Assembly: GCF_015169395.1 (NCBI RefSeq)
Contig: NZ_CP063458.1
Span: 1,240,001-1,304,000, forward strand
Reading direction: 5' to 3'
Source of the DNA: Humisphaera borealis
GTDB lineage: Bacteria; Planctomycetota; Phycisphaerae; Tepidisphaerales; Tepidisphaeraceae
DNA: 64,000 nt
Positions within the stretch are counted from its first letter, which is position 1, and every line of letters begins with the position of its first letter. The position numbers and the translations under genes are program-made. Of the stretch, positions 34,364 through 43,132 are shown one piece after another. The notes beneath the pieces were generated by a model, which saw only the letters and a program-made list of their open reading frames with translations, was not told where the DNA came from and did no database searches.

Positions 34364-34570
34364 ATTGACCACAAAGGCGCGAAGGTCGCGAAGCGGCACG
34401 AAGAAGAGCCCAAAACTGTCATCCTGAGGTACTCCGAAAGTCATTGCCAAATGGGAGCCACGGCTCCAACTCGGCACATCTCTCTTCGGATACAAGCCCG
34501 TTCGGATCAGGAAGGGTTTTTCCGTCGCTTCTTCGTGACACTTCGTGCCCTTCGTGCCTTCGTGTTGGGT
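34364..34570. repeat. Inverted CACGAAGG-type repeat element
   Basis: A left part (about 34364-34409) repeats CGCGAAGG/GGCACGAAG units. A right part (about 34522-34567) repeats the complement (CTTCTTCG, CCTTCGTGCCTTCGTG). The same motif type occurs inside the CapD-type gene at 38698-38842. It looks like a small palindromic mobile repeat between two lipoprotein genes. Confidence 0.45.
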
Positions 34571-34612
34571 CTTCGGGCTTCGATCGTCAAACGTCGCTCC
34601 ACGAGGTCGCCT

Positions 34613-35191
34613 TTGTTTTCAATTCGACTTGCCGCTTTCGCGATCCTGTTCGCCGCCATGCCACTTATGTCCGGCTGCGCCAGCGCCGTCGCTGTCGGTA
34701 CCAATACCGCACTCGACAGCCTCGATCTCCAGCAGATGACCGACCAGATGGCTGCCAGCCTGGTCGCCGATCCGGACGTGCAGTCGGCGATCGGGAAGGA
34801 AGGGACCTTGAAGGTCGTCGTTCAGCCGGTGGAGAACCGGATGACCGGCGAAATTCTGCCGCGTGGCGAAGCCGAGGCGTTCATCGCCCGCATTCGATTC
34901 CTGCTTGCCAAGCAGGCTCCCGACAAGTTCACCTGGGTGATCAACCGCGAGACATTCTATCGCCTGCGGGCGACCGAACTCGAAGCGCAACTGGGCCCGT
35001 CGCCGGATGCGGTCAACCCGCGCTACTGCCTTTGGGCACAGTTCTATTCGCTGACCAAAGAGGATTCGAACCGCCGGACAAGTTCTTACCTCTGCGTTTA
35101 TGAACTCACCGACCTGGATCGCCGAACAACGCTCTGGACGGACAAGTACGAAGTGAAGAAGGTCGCGGTAAAGGGGTTCTTGGATCGATGA
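34613..35191 (+). CDS. Second LpoB-like lipoprotein
   Basis: The start is placed at the TTG at 34613, right after GAGGTCGCC and just ahead of the hydrophobic 'FSIRLAAFAILFAAMPLMSGC' signal with its lipobox. An in-frame ATG at 34451 would add 54 residues translated from the CACGAAGG repeat and is less likely. The 192-residue product follows the LpoB layout ('LDLQQMTDQMAASLVADPDV', 'LKVVVQPVENRMTGEILP', 'FTWVINRETFYRLRATELEA', 'YLCVYELTDLDRRTTLWTDKYEV'). Its stop overlaps the ATG of the next gene. Probably a duplicate of the gene at 33699. Confidence 0.72.
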   Translation: MFSIRLAAFAILFAAMPLMSGCASAVAVGTNTALDSLDLQQMTDQMAASLVADPDVQSAIGKEGTLKVVVQPVENRMTGEILPRGEAEAFIARIRFLLAKQAPDKFTWVINRETFYRLRATELEAQLGPSPDAVNPRYCLWAQFYSLTKEDSNRRTSSYLCVYELTDLDRRTTLWTDKYEVKKVAVKGFLDR

Positions 35192-36591
35192 CTGAGATCG
35201 TCCAAATGTTCAGCCCCGGGCACCCGGTACCGAACCGTGTGACAGGGGTGGCATGGGCAGGCGTACTCGCCTGCCCGTGGTGGGCGCGCTGCGGCGTACG
35301 TCACACGCAAGCGGATACGCTTGCACCTGCCACCCGGCGTGTAGGCGCCGCCCTGTTCCTTTCGCTCTTGTTCGTGTTTGTCACCGGCTGCGCCACGCAG
35401 TCCGATCAGGTCGGGCGGATGGCGTTCACCAGCTACACGCGGGGCGACTACGCCGGGGCGGCAAAGATGCTGGAGCCGCTCGCGGTGAAGACCGACGAGA
35501 ACTTTGTCCTCAACAACGTCCGCCTCGGGTCGGCGGCACTGGCCGAGTACAACCTCGACCGTGCCGAGTCGGCATTCCTCGCCGCTTACGAAGTGCTCAA
35601 TAGTGTCGGGGTGAATGACGGCGGACGAACCCTGGGCGCCGTTCTCGTCGACGAAAAGCTCCGTATCTGGCGTGGCGAGCCGTTCGAACGCGCGATGGCC
35701 AACTTCTACCTCGGCCTGATCTACTACATGCGCGGCGACTACGGAAACGCCCGCGGCGCGTTCGAGAACAGCCTGTTCAAGCTTCGTGACTACGGCGAAG
35801 GCAAAGACGCCGACGACAAGTATCGGGAGATCGAATCGAACTTCGCCCTCGGCTATCTCATGCTGGGCAAAAGCTGGCAGCGGCTCGGCGACGACGCCAA
35901 GGCAAAGCAGAACTTTGATCGGGCGGTCTCACTTCGCGGCTACCTGGCTTCGGTGGCGGAGCTGGAACGGAACCGTCGGTCTAACGTGTTGCTGGTTGTC
36001 GATTTCGGCTACGGCCCCCGAAAGGTCACGGATTTCGACGGCGCGATCGTCGGGTTCGCGCCGACACCCGCCGACGGCGGACCCATCCCGCCGCCGATGG
36101 TATTCGTGGACGGCCGCCGGCTGGACGTATCGTCGTTCGACGGCCCGCCGGTGGATACGCTCGCACTCGCCGCCGACCGCCGGTGGCAGAGCATCGATAC
36201 GATTCGCACGGTGAAGTCAGCCGTCGGTACGGGGCTGATCGGCGTCGGTGCCTACGAGACGATGCGCAGCAACAACCGCAATAACCAGGCAGCAGGATTG
36301 GCGATGATCGGCGCGGGTCTGCTGTTAAAGGCAACCAGCCAGGCCGACATCCGCCAGTGGGAGATGCTGCCGCGGACGACGTTCGTTCTCCCCATCGAAC
36401 TTCCGCCGGGCAGGCATGACGTTACCGTGCAGTTCCCGGTACCAGGGCTGAGCCAAACCTGGCAGGGCATCGAAGCGCCGGCCAAGGGTGAGGCGACCTA
36501 TTTCATTCGCATGCAGCGGTACCAGACGCAGCCCCGACAATGGCCGCCTGCACCGCCCGAAACCGCCCCGCCACCGGTGGCAGCGAAGTAG
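35188..36591 (+). CDS. COG3014-like TPR lipoprotein with interrupted N-terminus
   Basis: The ATG at 35188 overlaps the stop of the previous gene (ATGA), so translation is coupled. The lipobox 'LFVFVTGC' comes only at residue 69, because a 90-bp palindromic element (35246-35335) adds exactly 30 codons before the hydrophobic segment. After it come TPR-like helices ('FTSYTRGDYAGAAKMLEPLA', 'MANFYLGLIYYMRGDYGNAR', 'ALGYLMLGKSWQRLGDDAKA') and a C-terminal beta-rich part ('TTFVLPIELPPGRHDVTVQF'). This matches COG3014 proteins, which travel with LpoB and YcfL genes. Whether the long N-terminus still allows lipidation is open. Confidence 0.72.
   Translation: MTEIVQMFSPGHPVPNRVTGVAWAGVLACPWWARCGVRHTQADTLAPATRRVGAALFLSLLFVFVTGCATQSDQVGRMAFTSYTRGDYAGAAKMLEPLAVKTDENFVLNNVRLGSAALAEYNLDRAESAFLAAYEVLNSVGVNDGGRTLGAVLVDEKLRIWRGEPFERAMANFYLGLIYYMRGDYGNARGAFENSLFKLRDYGEGKDADDKYREIESNFALGYLMLGKSWQRLGDDAKAKQNFDRAVSLRGYLASVAELERNRRSNVLLVVDFGYGPRKVTDFDGAIVGFAPTPADGGPIPPPMVFVDGRRLDVSSFDGPPVDTLALAADRRWQSIDTIRTVKSAVGTGLIGVGAYETMRSNNRNNQAAGLAMIGAGLLLKATSQADIRQWEMLPRTTFVLPIELPPGRHDVTVQFPVPGLSQTWQGIEAPAKGEATYFIRMQRYQTQPRQWPPAPPETAPPPVAAK
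35246..35335. repeat. 90-bp palindromic element inserted in frame
   Basis: The outer arms GGGTGGCA (35246-35253) and TGCCACCC (35328-35335) enclose two perfect hairpins with 4-nt loops: GGGCAGGCG/CGCCTGCCC (35255-35276) and GCAAGCG/CGCTTGC (35307-35324). Its length of 90 keeps the reading frame. It resembles a REP/MITE-type mobile palindrome. Confidence 0.6.
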
Positions 36592-36759
36592 ATGTGCCAA
36601 GTCGCCCTGTGTCGGCCTGTGACGATCGGTTTGAAGTGATCTCCCCTATCCCTCCAGCAGCACGAGATGCCGCGAAGTCCCTTGGGACCGGGGCGCTGTT
36701 TTGTTAGCCAGCAGCAAACGTCTGTCCCCAGCCTCGGTGCTGCGGCTATAACACTCGCT

Positions 36760-37863
36760 ATGCGACTCAACATTCTTACGGCCGTGGGGATTGCACTCCT
36801 TTGTCAGGTTCCCGCGTTCGCCTGGAGCAACAAGGAGCACATGCAGTTCGCACGCATCGCCGCCGAACGGCTGATCGCGGATGCCAAAACACCGCCGGCG
36901 ATGAAGGAGTGGCTGCGCAAGGGGCTCGGCAAGCCGATGGACATCGCCGCCGAAAAGCAGTGGTTCATGAACGAACGAATCGGCCTGTTCGTCCGCACGA
37001 CCGATCCGCTGCCCTATTGGGCGACGATGCCCGACATGATGGTGATGGGAGACAACCCGTCGAAGAAGGTCGAGCCTTGGGGCGCGCACGAACGGCTCAT
37101 GCATTTCGTGGACGTCGAGTTCTTCATGGCCGACTCCGCCCGGCGAATCTACAAGCACGACCTGTCGAACAAACCGACAGTTGCCGATTTCCCCGACAAC
37201 CCCAAGGACTATCGATGGGAGCGGGCCGGCTTCCTCCCGTTTCGCGTTCGGGAGTGTTACCAGAAGCTCGTCGAGTCGATCAAAGCCGGCAAGATGACCG
37301 ATGCGCCCGGCCAGTACCCCCGGGACGAACATGCGATCAAGTGGGCGGGCTACCTGGCGCATTATGCCGCCGACAACACGCAGCCGCAGCACGCGACCGA
37401 GGACTACAAGAGTTCGCGGTACTTCACCGACGGCCGCAAGTCGCCGAATGTTCATGCGGAGATGGAGTATCGCATGTGCGACGACGATCAGGATGACTAC
37501 GCCGATCTGCGGGCCGAGTTCTGGCCGCTGTTCGAGAAGGCGCTTGCCGAAGGCAAAGACCCGGTCGAAACGAAGGACCTGTTCCGCGCGACGATTGAGG
37601 TTTCGCTGATCAGCTACGATGCCCTGCCGATGATCGGCCGTGCTGCTATGGCCGCCGCCAAGCAAGGCGGAACACCCGAGAAGCCTGAAGGCCCCGCCGG
37701 CGAGTTCGACACCCGCGTCTTCTTCCGAAGCAAAGGTACGTTTCAGGGACGTGAAATGACGGTGATGGAGATGAAGGCGATCCAGACCGCTTGGGCGGTG
37801 AAGCGGATCGAAAGGCTATGGCTGGCAGCCTGGGACGAGGCCCATGCTCGTAAGCCCGATTAG
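36760..37863 (+). CDS. Secreted S1/P1-type zinc nuclease / phospholipase C-like
   Basis: The start is the ATG at 36760, giving a clean signal peptide 'LTAVGIALLCQVPAFA' cut before Trp. The mature N-terminal Trp ('WSNKEHMQFARIAAERLI') is a zinc ligand in S1/P1 nucleases. Further ligands are seen in 'AHERLMHFVDVEFF', 'GYLAHYAADNTQPQHAT' and 'NVHAEMEYRM'. The protein has 367 residues and belongs to the zinc-dependent nuclease/phospholipase C fold, acting on single-stranded nucleic acids or phospholipids outside the cytoplasm; the substrate is not determined. TATAAC lies seven bases before the ATG. The stop codon is inside a 24-bp inverted repeat. Confidence 0.75.
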   Translation: MRLNILTAVGIALLCQVPAFAWSNKEHMQFARIAAERLIADAKTPPAMKEWLRKGLGKPMDIAAEKQWFMNERIGLFVRTTDPLPYWATMPDMMVMGDNPSKKVEPWGAHERLMHFVDVEFFMADSARRIYKHDLSNKPTVADFPDNPKDYRWERAGFLPFRVRECYQKLVESIKAGKMTDAPGQYPRDEHAIKWAGYLAHYAADNTQPQHATEDYKSSRYFTDGRKSPNVHAEMEYRMCDDDQDDYADLRAEFWPLFEKALAEGKDPVETKDLFRATIEVSLISYDALPMIGRAAMAAAKQGGTPEKPEGPAGEFDTRVFFRSKGTFQGREMTVMEMKAIQTAWAVKRIERLWLAAWDEAHARKPD

Positions 37864-37997
37864 CGGTCGCACCGCAGGTGCACTTCAACGCTCTTGCCAG
37901 AACTCATAGGGGGTATCGACGCATATCCTGGTTGGCGGCGCGACGGCACCCTTCCGCCGGCAACGTGAGATCAGTGCACCTGCGGTGCGACCGCTAA
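37860..37997. repeat. 24-bp perfect inverted repeat, 138-bp element
   Basis: The arms at 37860-37883 and 37974-37997 are exact reverse complements (TTAGCGGTCGCACCGCAGGT and four more bases), separated by 90 bases without a gene. The left arm contains the stop codon of the nuclease gene. It could fold into a long stem or be a non-autonomous mobile element. There is no T-run, so a simple terminator is less likely. Confidence 0.7.
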
Positions 37998-38051
37998 ACG
38001 GGATCGCCTCGCGCGCTGCAGACGTCCGATATTCATCCTCAACAAAAGGAG

Positions 38052-39455
38052 TTGCGCACGCCGATAGAAGAATCAGTGCGCTCTCTCTTCAGGTCCATCT
38101 TTCGCCGGCATCCGCAGTTGGAGCAACCTGGTCCTGCGGTCCGCCCGCTTGACGGTAGAACCGACGCGCTCGCGATACCCACGCCCACCGACCTGCTCGG
38201 CCGGCCGGTCGTGAACCTTGATACGCCCGAATTGCAGCGGTTCCTCGCCGGCAAGCGTGTGCTGGTCACCGGGGCCGGTGGGTCTATCGGGTCTGAGATC
38301 TGCCGGCAGGCGATGCGGTTCTGCCCGCAGAAGATGTTGCTCGTCGAGCGGTGCGAGAACGCGCTGTTCGAGATCGACCGCGAGCTGCGCGAAACCTGGA
38401 TCGGGGCGGAGATTATCCCCTTCCTTGCCGATGTGTGCGAGAAGTCGCGGATCGAGCAGATCTTTCGCGACGAACGGCCCCAAGTGGTCTTTCACTGCGC
38501 GGCGCACAAGCACGTGCCGATGATGGAAGCCAACCCGTGCGAGGCGATCAAGAACAACGTCTTTGGCACAAAAACCGTCGCCGATGCCGCCGGCGAGTTT
38601 GCCGCGCAATCGTTCGTGCTGGTCAGCACCGACAAAGCGGTCAACCCTACGAGTGTGATGGGGGCGACGAAGCGGGTGGCTGAGTTGTATGTGCAATCGA
38701 AAAGCAGGCACGAGGGGACAAACAGGCAGGAAGGTACAAGCAGGCACGAAGGCGCGAGGGCACGTAGGCACGAGGGTGAGAGCGACGACACGGCATCCTT
38801 TGTGCAGTCCTGCCTTCGTGGCCCCCTGCCTTCTTCTCCCACCCGATTCGCCGCTGTTCGCTTCGGCAATGTCCTGGGGTCTTCCGGCAGTGTCGTGCCG
38901 ATCTTCCAGCGGCAGATCGCGGCGGGCGGGCCGGTGACGGTCACCCATCCGGAGATGCAACGGTTCTTCATGACGATCCCCGAGGCAAGCCAACTGGTCA
39001 TGCAGGCCGGGGCGATCGGCAAAGGCGGGGAAGTGTTCGTGCTGGAGATGGGGTCGCAGGTCAAGATCCTGGATCTTGCACGCGAGCTGATCCGCCGACA
39101 CGGGCTCGAGCCCGATCGCGACATTCAAATCCGATTCAGCGGGATTCGCCCCGGCGAGAAGCTGTACGAAGAACTCGCCCGTGATGACGAGCGCACGGCT
39201 CGGACGAGCCACGAGAAGATTCGCGTCTGGCATTTGCCGCCGGCCGATCCGGCCGAGGTGGAGCGCGGGCTGGAGGTCTTGGCGGGGTCGGTCGATTCGC
39301 CGGACAAGGCGGTGGCGGCGCTGGCGGCGTGCGTGCCGGAGTACCAGCCGGTCGGCCGAACGGTTTCACGCCCCGCCGCCGAACAGACCCCCGTCCTTCG
39401 GTTGGTCGCCTCGACCAACGACGCGAACGAACAGGCCGCAGTAGAAGCGGCGTGA
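38052..39455 (+). CDS. CapD/FlaA1-type nucleotide-sugar 4,6-dehydratase, soluble form
   Basis: Start codon TTG 38052 directly abuts AAAGGAG, so the start is uncertain; a GTG eight codons on is possible. The Rossmann motif 'VLVTGAGGSIGSE' and the catalytic stretch 'VSTDKAVNPTSVMGATKR' (Met-x-x-x-Lys in place of Tyr-x-x-x-Lys) mark the UDP-GlcNAc 4,6-dehydratase family, followed by 'AAVRFGNVLGSSGSVVP' and 'IRPGEKLYEEL'. The N-terminal membrane half of full CapD/WbpM proteins is missing, as in short forms. Between 'AELYVQSK' and 'TRFAAVRFG' about 48 extra residues encoded by a repeat (38698-38842) interrupt the fold. The role is in capsule or glycan sugar synthesis. Confidence 0.82.
   Translation: MRTPIEESVRSLFRSIFRRHPQLEQPGPAVRPLDGRTDALAIPTPTDLLGRPVVNLDTPELQRFLAGKRVLVTGAGGSIGSEICRQAMRFCPQKMLLVERCENALFEIDRELRETWIGAEIIPFLADVCEKSRIEQIFRDERPQVVFHCAAHKHVPMMEANPCEAIKNNVFGTKTVADAAGEFAAQSFVLVSTDKAVNPTSVMGATKRVAELYVQSKSRHEGTNRQEGTSRHEGARARRHEGESDDTASFVQSCLRGPLPSSPTRFAAVRFGNVLGSSGSVVPIFQRQIAAGGPVTVTHPEMQRFFMTIPEASQLVMQAGAIGKGGEVFVLEMGSQVKILDLARELIRRHGLEPDRDIQIRFSGIRPGEKLYEELARDDERTARTSHEKIRVWHLPPADPAEVERGLEVLAGSVDSPDKAVAALAACVPEYQPVGRTVSRPAAEQTPVLRLVASTNDANEQAAVEAA
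38698..38842. repeat. In-frame GGCACGAAGG repeat insertion in the dehydratase gene
   Basis: Units near GGCACGAGGGGACAAACA recur with an 18-bp period, then a longer unit. The opposite end carries complementary CCTGCCTTCGTGG stretches. The insert encodes a polar string ('RHEGTNRQEGTSRHEG') absent from the family. It is the same repeat family as at 34364-34570. Confidence 0.5.
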
Positions 39456-39684
39456 CTGGGATGTTGCATTCCGTGACCCAAACTGCCGACCACGGATGCA
39501 AAATCGGACATGTAAATTGGAAGTTTGTACCACAAGGGTGCTGCACACCTGGGGCTCTTGCCGACCCGTTTTTGTGTTGCTTATTTGACGTTACCACCCT
39601 TGCCTGGGGTCGGTATGATCGCCCCCAATCCCGACGGCCCGCCATCATCGGCGCTCCGGCGGATTGTGCTCGGAGCGGCGTCCC

Positions 39685-42600
39685 ATGATCACTGCCAGTA
39701 AGGAATTACGTCAGAAGCAGTTACGACTGTTTGATGCGATTTCCTCGACGACCCCCGACTTCATCTACGTGTTCGATCTTGAGGGCCGCTTCGTCTACGC
39801 CAACCGCCGGCTGCTGGAAGTTTGGGGAACCTGCTATGACGATGCGCTGGGAAAATCGTTTATCGAACTGGGATATCCGCAGTGGCATGCCGACATGCAC
39901 CTGCGCGAGATCAGGCAGGTCATCGACACCAGGCAACAGATCAAGGGAGAGGTTCCGTTTACGGGCGGAAGCGGAATTTCCGGTGTTTACGAGTACATCT
40001 TTTCGCCCGTCCTCGGACCGGACGGCGAAGTCGAGCTGATCGCCGGCACCACGCGCGACGTGACGGACCGTCGCCGGCTCGAAATAGACCAGCAACGCCT
40101 GTTGCACGAGCTCGGCAACGAGAGATCGCGGCTGGAAGCCGTTATCGATAAGGCGCCAGCGTTCATCTGTGTTCTACGAGGACCGCAGCACGTCTACGAG
40201 GTTGCTAACGAGCAGTACTACCGCTTGGTGGGTCGCCGCGGCATCATTGGCAAACCGTTGCACGAAGCGCTTCCTGAACTGGCTGGTCAGGGCATTTGGG
40301 AGTTACTCGACGGCGTTTTCGGCAAAGGTGAATCGTTCAGCGCTCAGGAGATGCCCGTACGGTTCGGTCGCGGCAACGACGGGCAGCTCGAAGAGCGGTT
40401 CGTAAACTTCGTCTGCCAGCCGCTGCGCGAAGTCCACGGTGAGATTTCGGGGATCTTCGTCCACGGCGTTGACGTCACTGACGCGGTTCGGGCGCGACAG
40501 GCTCTCGAGCAGAGCGAGTCGCAGTTTCGCCTGATCGCCGACGCAATTCCGCAAATCGCCTGGGCGGCCAGGCCTGATGGCATCGTGGATTACTACAACC
40601 GACGCTGGTTCGAGTACATCGGCATGCCTGAAACAGCCGGCGAAGAAATTCGCTGGGACAGTCACCTTCACCCGGACGAACTTCGTCGCGTATCGGAAAC
40701 CTGGGCACACTCGATCCAAACCGGAGAGCCGTATTTCACCGAGTTTCGCGTGCGCAATTCCGAGGGACGGTACCGATGGTTCCTCGTTCGAGCATTGCCC
40801 GCGAAAGACGCCAGCGGTCGGATCATCAGGTGGCTGGGCACGTGTACGGACGTCGACGATCAGAAGTCCTCGGAAGCGGCGCTGCGGGCAAGCCAGGAGC
40901 GGTATCGCTCCCTCTTCAATTCGATCGACCAGGGCTTCTGTGTGGTCGAAATGATCTTCGATGCCGATCGGAAACCGGTCGACTACCGATTCCTCGAGAT
41001 TAACCCGGCATTCGAATCGCAGACCGGGCTGGTTAACGCCATCGGGCGGACAGCATTGGACATGATTCCCGAGCTTGAGGACCGCTGGCTGAAGGTCTAT
41101 GGCGGGGTTGTCGTTTCCGGGGAGCCCGTGCGATTCGAGGAATCGTCTGAGGCGATGGGCCGCTGGTTTGATGTGTATGCGTTCAGAGTTGGTGATCGTG
41201 CCGGCGGTAAGGTCGCGATCCTGTTCAAGGACATCACCAGCAGTAAGCAGATCGAGTCGGCGTTGCGGGACAGCGAGCGCCGATTCCGAGAGATGGCCGA
41301 CACCGCGCCAGCCATTCTCTGGGTAACGGAGCCTGATGGCTCCTGCTCGTTTCTCTCGCGCGGCTGGTACGAGATGACCGGCCAGACGCCGGAAGAGGCG
41401 CTGGGTCTGGGATGGGTCAATGCAGCCCATCCTGACGACCGCTCTGCGGCAGCCAAAGCGTTTGTCGATGCCAACACGGCGCGGTGTCCCTATGCGGTCG
41501 ACTTCCGCGTGAGACAAGCCGACGGCGCCTACCGCTGGGTGATCGATGCCGGCCGTCCTAGGTTCAGTCATACCGGCGAGTTCCAGGGATTTGTCGGATC
41601 GGTCATCGATATCACCGACCGCCGGCGTATCGAGCAGGAGCGCCAGTTGCTTCTGGAAAGCGAGCAGGCCGCGCGGGCCGAGGCCGAGCGGGCCAGCCGC
41701 ATGAAGGACGAGTTCCTCGCGACACTCAGCCATGAACTTCGCACGCCGCTCAACGCCATTCTCGGCTGGGCCCAGATTCTCAATTCAGGGCCTGGCAACC
41801 CGGCGGACGTCAGGGAAGGCGTTGAGATCATTGAGCGCAACGCGCGTGCGCAGACACAGATCATCGAAGATTTGCTCGACATGAGCCGCATCATCAGCGG
41901 CAAGATCCACCTGAACGTTCAGCGTTTCGATCTGATCGAAATCCTTCGAGTCGCTGTGGAGACGGTCCGTCCTGCAGCCAGTGCCAAGGGTGTGCGCTTG
42001 CACCATGTGCTGGACGGCGCGCCGGCGCTGGTTCTGGGCGACCCGAACCGGCTTCAGCAGGTCTTCTGGAACCTGCTCACCAATGCGGTCAAGTTCACCC
42101 CGCGAGGCGGCCACGTACAGGTGCTCGTCAATTGGACTGACGCGCAAGTAGAAGTCAATGTCATCGATACCGGCGAAGGTATCGACGGTAAGTTCCTGCC
42201 TCACGTGTTCGATCGCTTCCGCCAGGCGGATGCCACCACCACGCGCCGTCACGGTGGGCTCGGGCTCGGGCTGGCGATCGTGAAACAGCTGGTCGAATTG
42301 CACGGCGGCACCGTTAGCGTGCGGAGCAGCGGTCGCGGATTTGGTTCGTCATTCACGGTCTCGTTGCCGCGTACCGACATTCACCCAGAGCTATCGTCTG
42401 CCGATGCAGATGACCCTTCCGTACCAGCTCCGGTGACGGCATCCGCCGACGCGGTCGCCTCTCTGGGAGGTGTCAAGGTACTTGTGGTTGACGACGAGTC
42501 CGATGCCCGTGCCCTGGTGAGACGACTGCTGGAAGACTGCGACGCAGTGGTATCGACTGCCGCCTCGGCACAGGAAGCGTGGGAGCGCCTGCAGATCGAC

Positions 42601-42849
42601 CGCCCGGACGTGTTGGTGAGCGACATAGGCATGCCCGGAGAGGACGGCTACTCGCTGATCCGGCGTGTTCGCGACCTGCCCGCCGAACGGGGTGGGCGCA
42701 CGCCCGCCGTCGCGCTGACCGCTTATGCCCGGGCGGAGGACCGCATGAAAGCAGTCGTCGCCGGCTTCGAAATGCACGTCGTGAAGCCGGTTGAACCGGC
42801 CGAACTGATCACGATGGTCGCCACCCTGGCGAAGCGAGCGGAGACTTGA
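39685..42849 (+). CDS. Hybrid sensor histidine kinase with five PAS domains
   Basis: 1054 residues from the ATG at 39685 (CGGAG upstream; a TTG at 39664 is also in frame). Five PAS/PAC units in series (about residues 15-125, 140-265, 275-390, 395-515, 520-645) precede HisKA with the phospho-acceptor His683 ('LATLSHELRTPLNAILGW'), an HATPase domain ('NLLTNAVKFTPRGG', 'DTGEGIDGKFLPHVFDRF', 'GGLGLGLAIVKQLVELHGG') and a C-terminal receiver with Asp980 ('LVVDDESDA', 'VLVSDIGMPGEDGYS', 'VVKPVEP'). No transmembrane segment is seen, so it is cytosolic. No separate output regulator is encoded next to it. Confidence 0.92.
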   Translation: MITASKELRQKQLRLFDAISSTTPDFIYVFDLEGRFVYANRRLLEVWGTCYDDALGKSFIELGYPQWHADMHLREIRQVIDTRQQIKGEVPFTGGSGISGVYEYIFSPVLGPDGEVELIAGTTRDVTDRRRLEIDQQRLLHELGNERSRLEAVIDKAPAFICVLRGPQHVYEVANEQYYRLVGRRGIIGKPLHEALPELAGQGIWELLDGVFGKGESFSAQEMPVRFGRGNDGQLEERFVNFVCQPLREVHGEISGIFVHGVDVTDAVRARQALEQSESQFRLIADAIPQIAWAARPDGIVDYYNRRWFEYIGMPETAGEEIRWDSHLHPDELRRVSETWAHSIQTGEPYFTEFRVRNSEGRYRWFLVRALPAKDASGRIIRWLGTCTDVDDQKSSEAALRASQERYRSLFNSIDQGFCVVEMIFDADRKPVDYRFLEINPAFESQTGLVNAIGRTALDMIPELEDRWLKVYGGVVVSGEPVRFEESSEAMGRWFDVYAFRVGDRAGGKVAILFKDITSSKQIESALRDSERRFREMADTAPAILWVTEPDGSCSFLSRGWYEMTGQTPEEALGLGWVNAAHPDDRSAAAKAFVDANTARCPYAVDFRVRQADGAYRWVIDAGRPRFSHTGEFQGFVGSVIDITDRRRIEQERQLLLESEQAARAEAERASRMKDEFLATLSHELRTPLNAILGWAQILNSGPGNPADVREGVEIIERNARAQTQIIEDLLDMSRIISGKIHLNVQRFDLIEILRVAVETVRPAASAKGVRLHHVLDGAPALVLGDPNRLQQVFWNLLTNAVKFTPRGGHVQVLVNWTDAQVEVNVIDTGEGIDGKFLPHVFDRFRQADATTTRRHGGLGLGLAIVKQLVELHGGTVSVRSSGRGFGSSFTVSLPRTDIHPELSSADADDPSVPAPVTASADAVASLGGVKVLVVDDESDARALVRRLLEDCDAVVSTAASAQEAWERLQIDRPDVLVSDIGMPGEDGYSLIRRVRDLPAERGGRTPAVALTAYARAEDRMKAVVAGFEMHVVKPVEPAELITMVATLAKRAET

Positions 42850-42949
42850 ATTCGTCCGTTCGTTGACTCGCTTAGTTCTCGAGATCGTCGGCAGCGATTA
42901 TTGCGTCACGTAGGCGGAGGCGACTAGGCATGGGACTTCCGGAGTTATA

Positions 42950-43132
42950 CGGATCGTGTTCAACCAGCGCTCAAGGTACGGACAGCCACAGACCGACTTG
43001 ATGACTTCGGACGTCTCCGGTGTGCCTCGGTTCCTGCGTCCATTAGCTCCTTGTGTTCCTCGTAGATACGGTTGCTCAGGTTGTGGCTCCGCACGAAGTG
43101 CCACAGGTTCTTAGTCAGATTAATCCAGTTTC
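42950..43132 (-). pseudogene. C-terminal remnant of an IS630-family transposase
   Basis: The minus strand reads 'NLTKNLWHFVRSHNLSN', a stretch with the catalytic Glu region altered (Lys for Glu), and then 'VIKSVCGCPYLER' in a shifted frame. It is closely similar to the end of the copy at 45857-46908. The end CACGATCCG is followed by TA at 42948-42949, fitting an IS630 terminus. Only about 180 bp remain. Confidence 0.65.
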
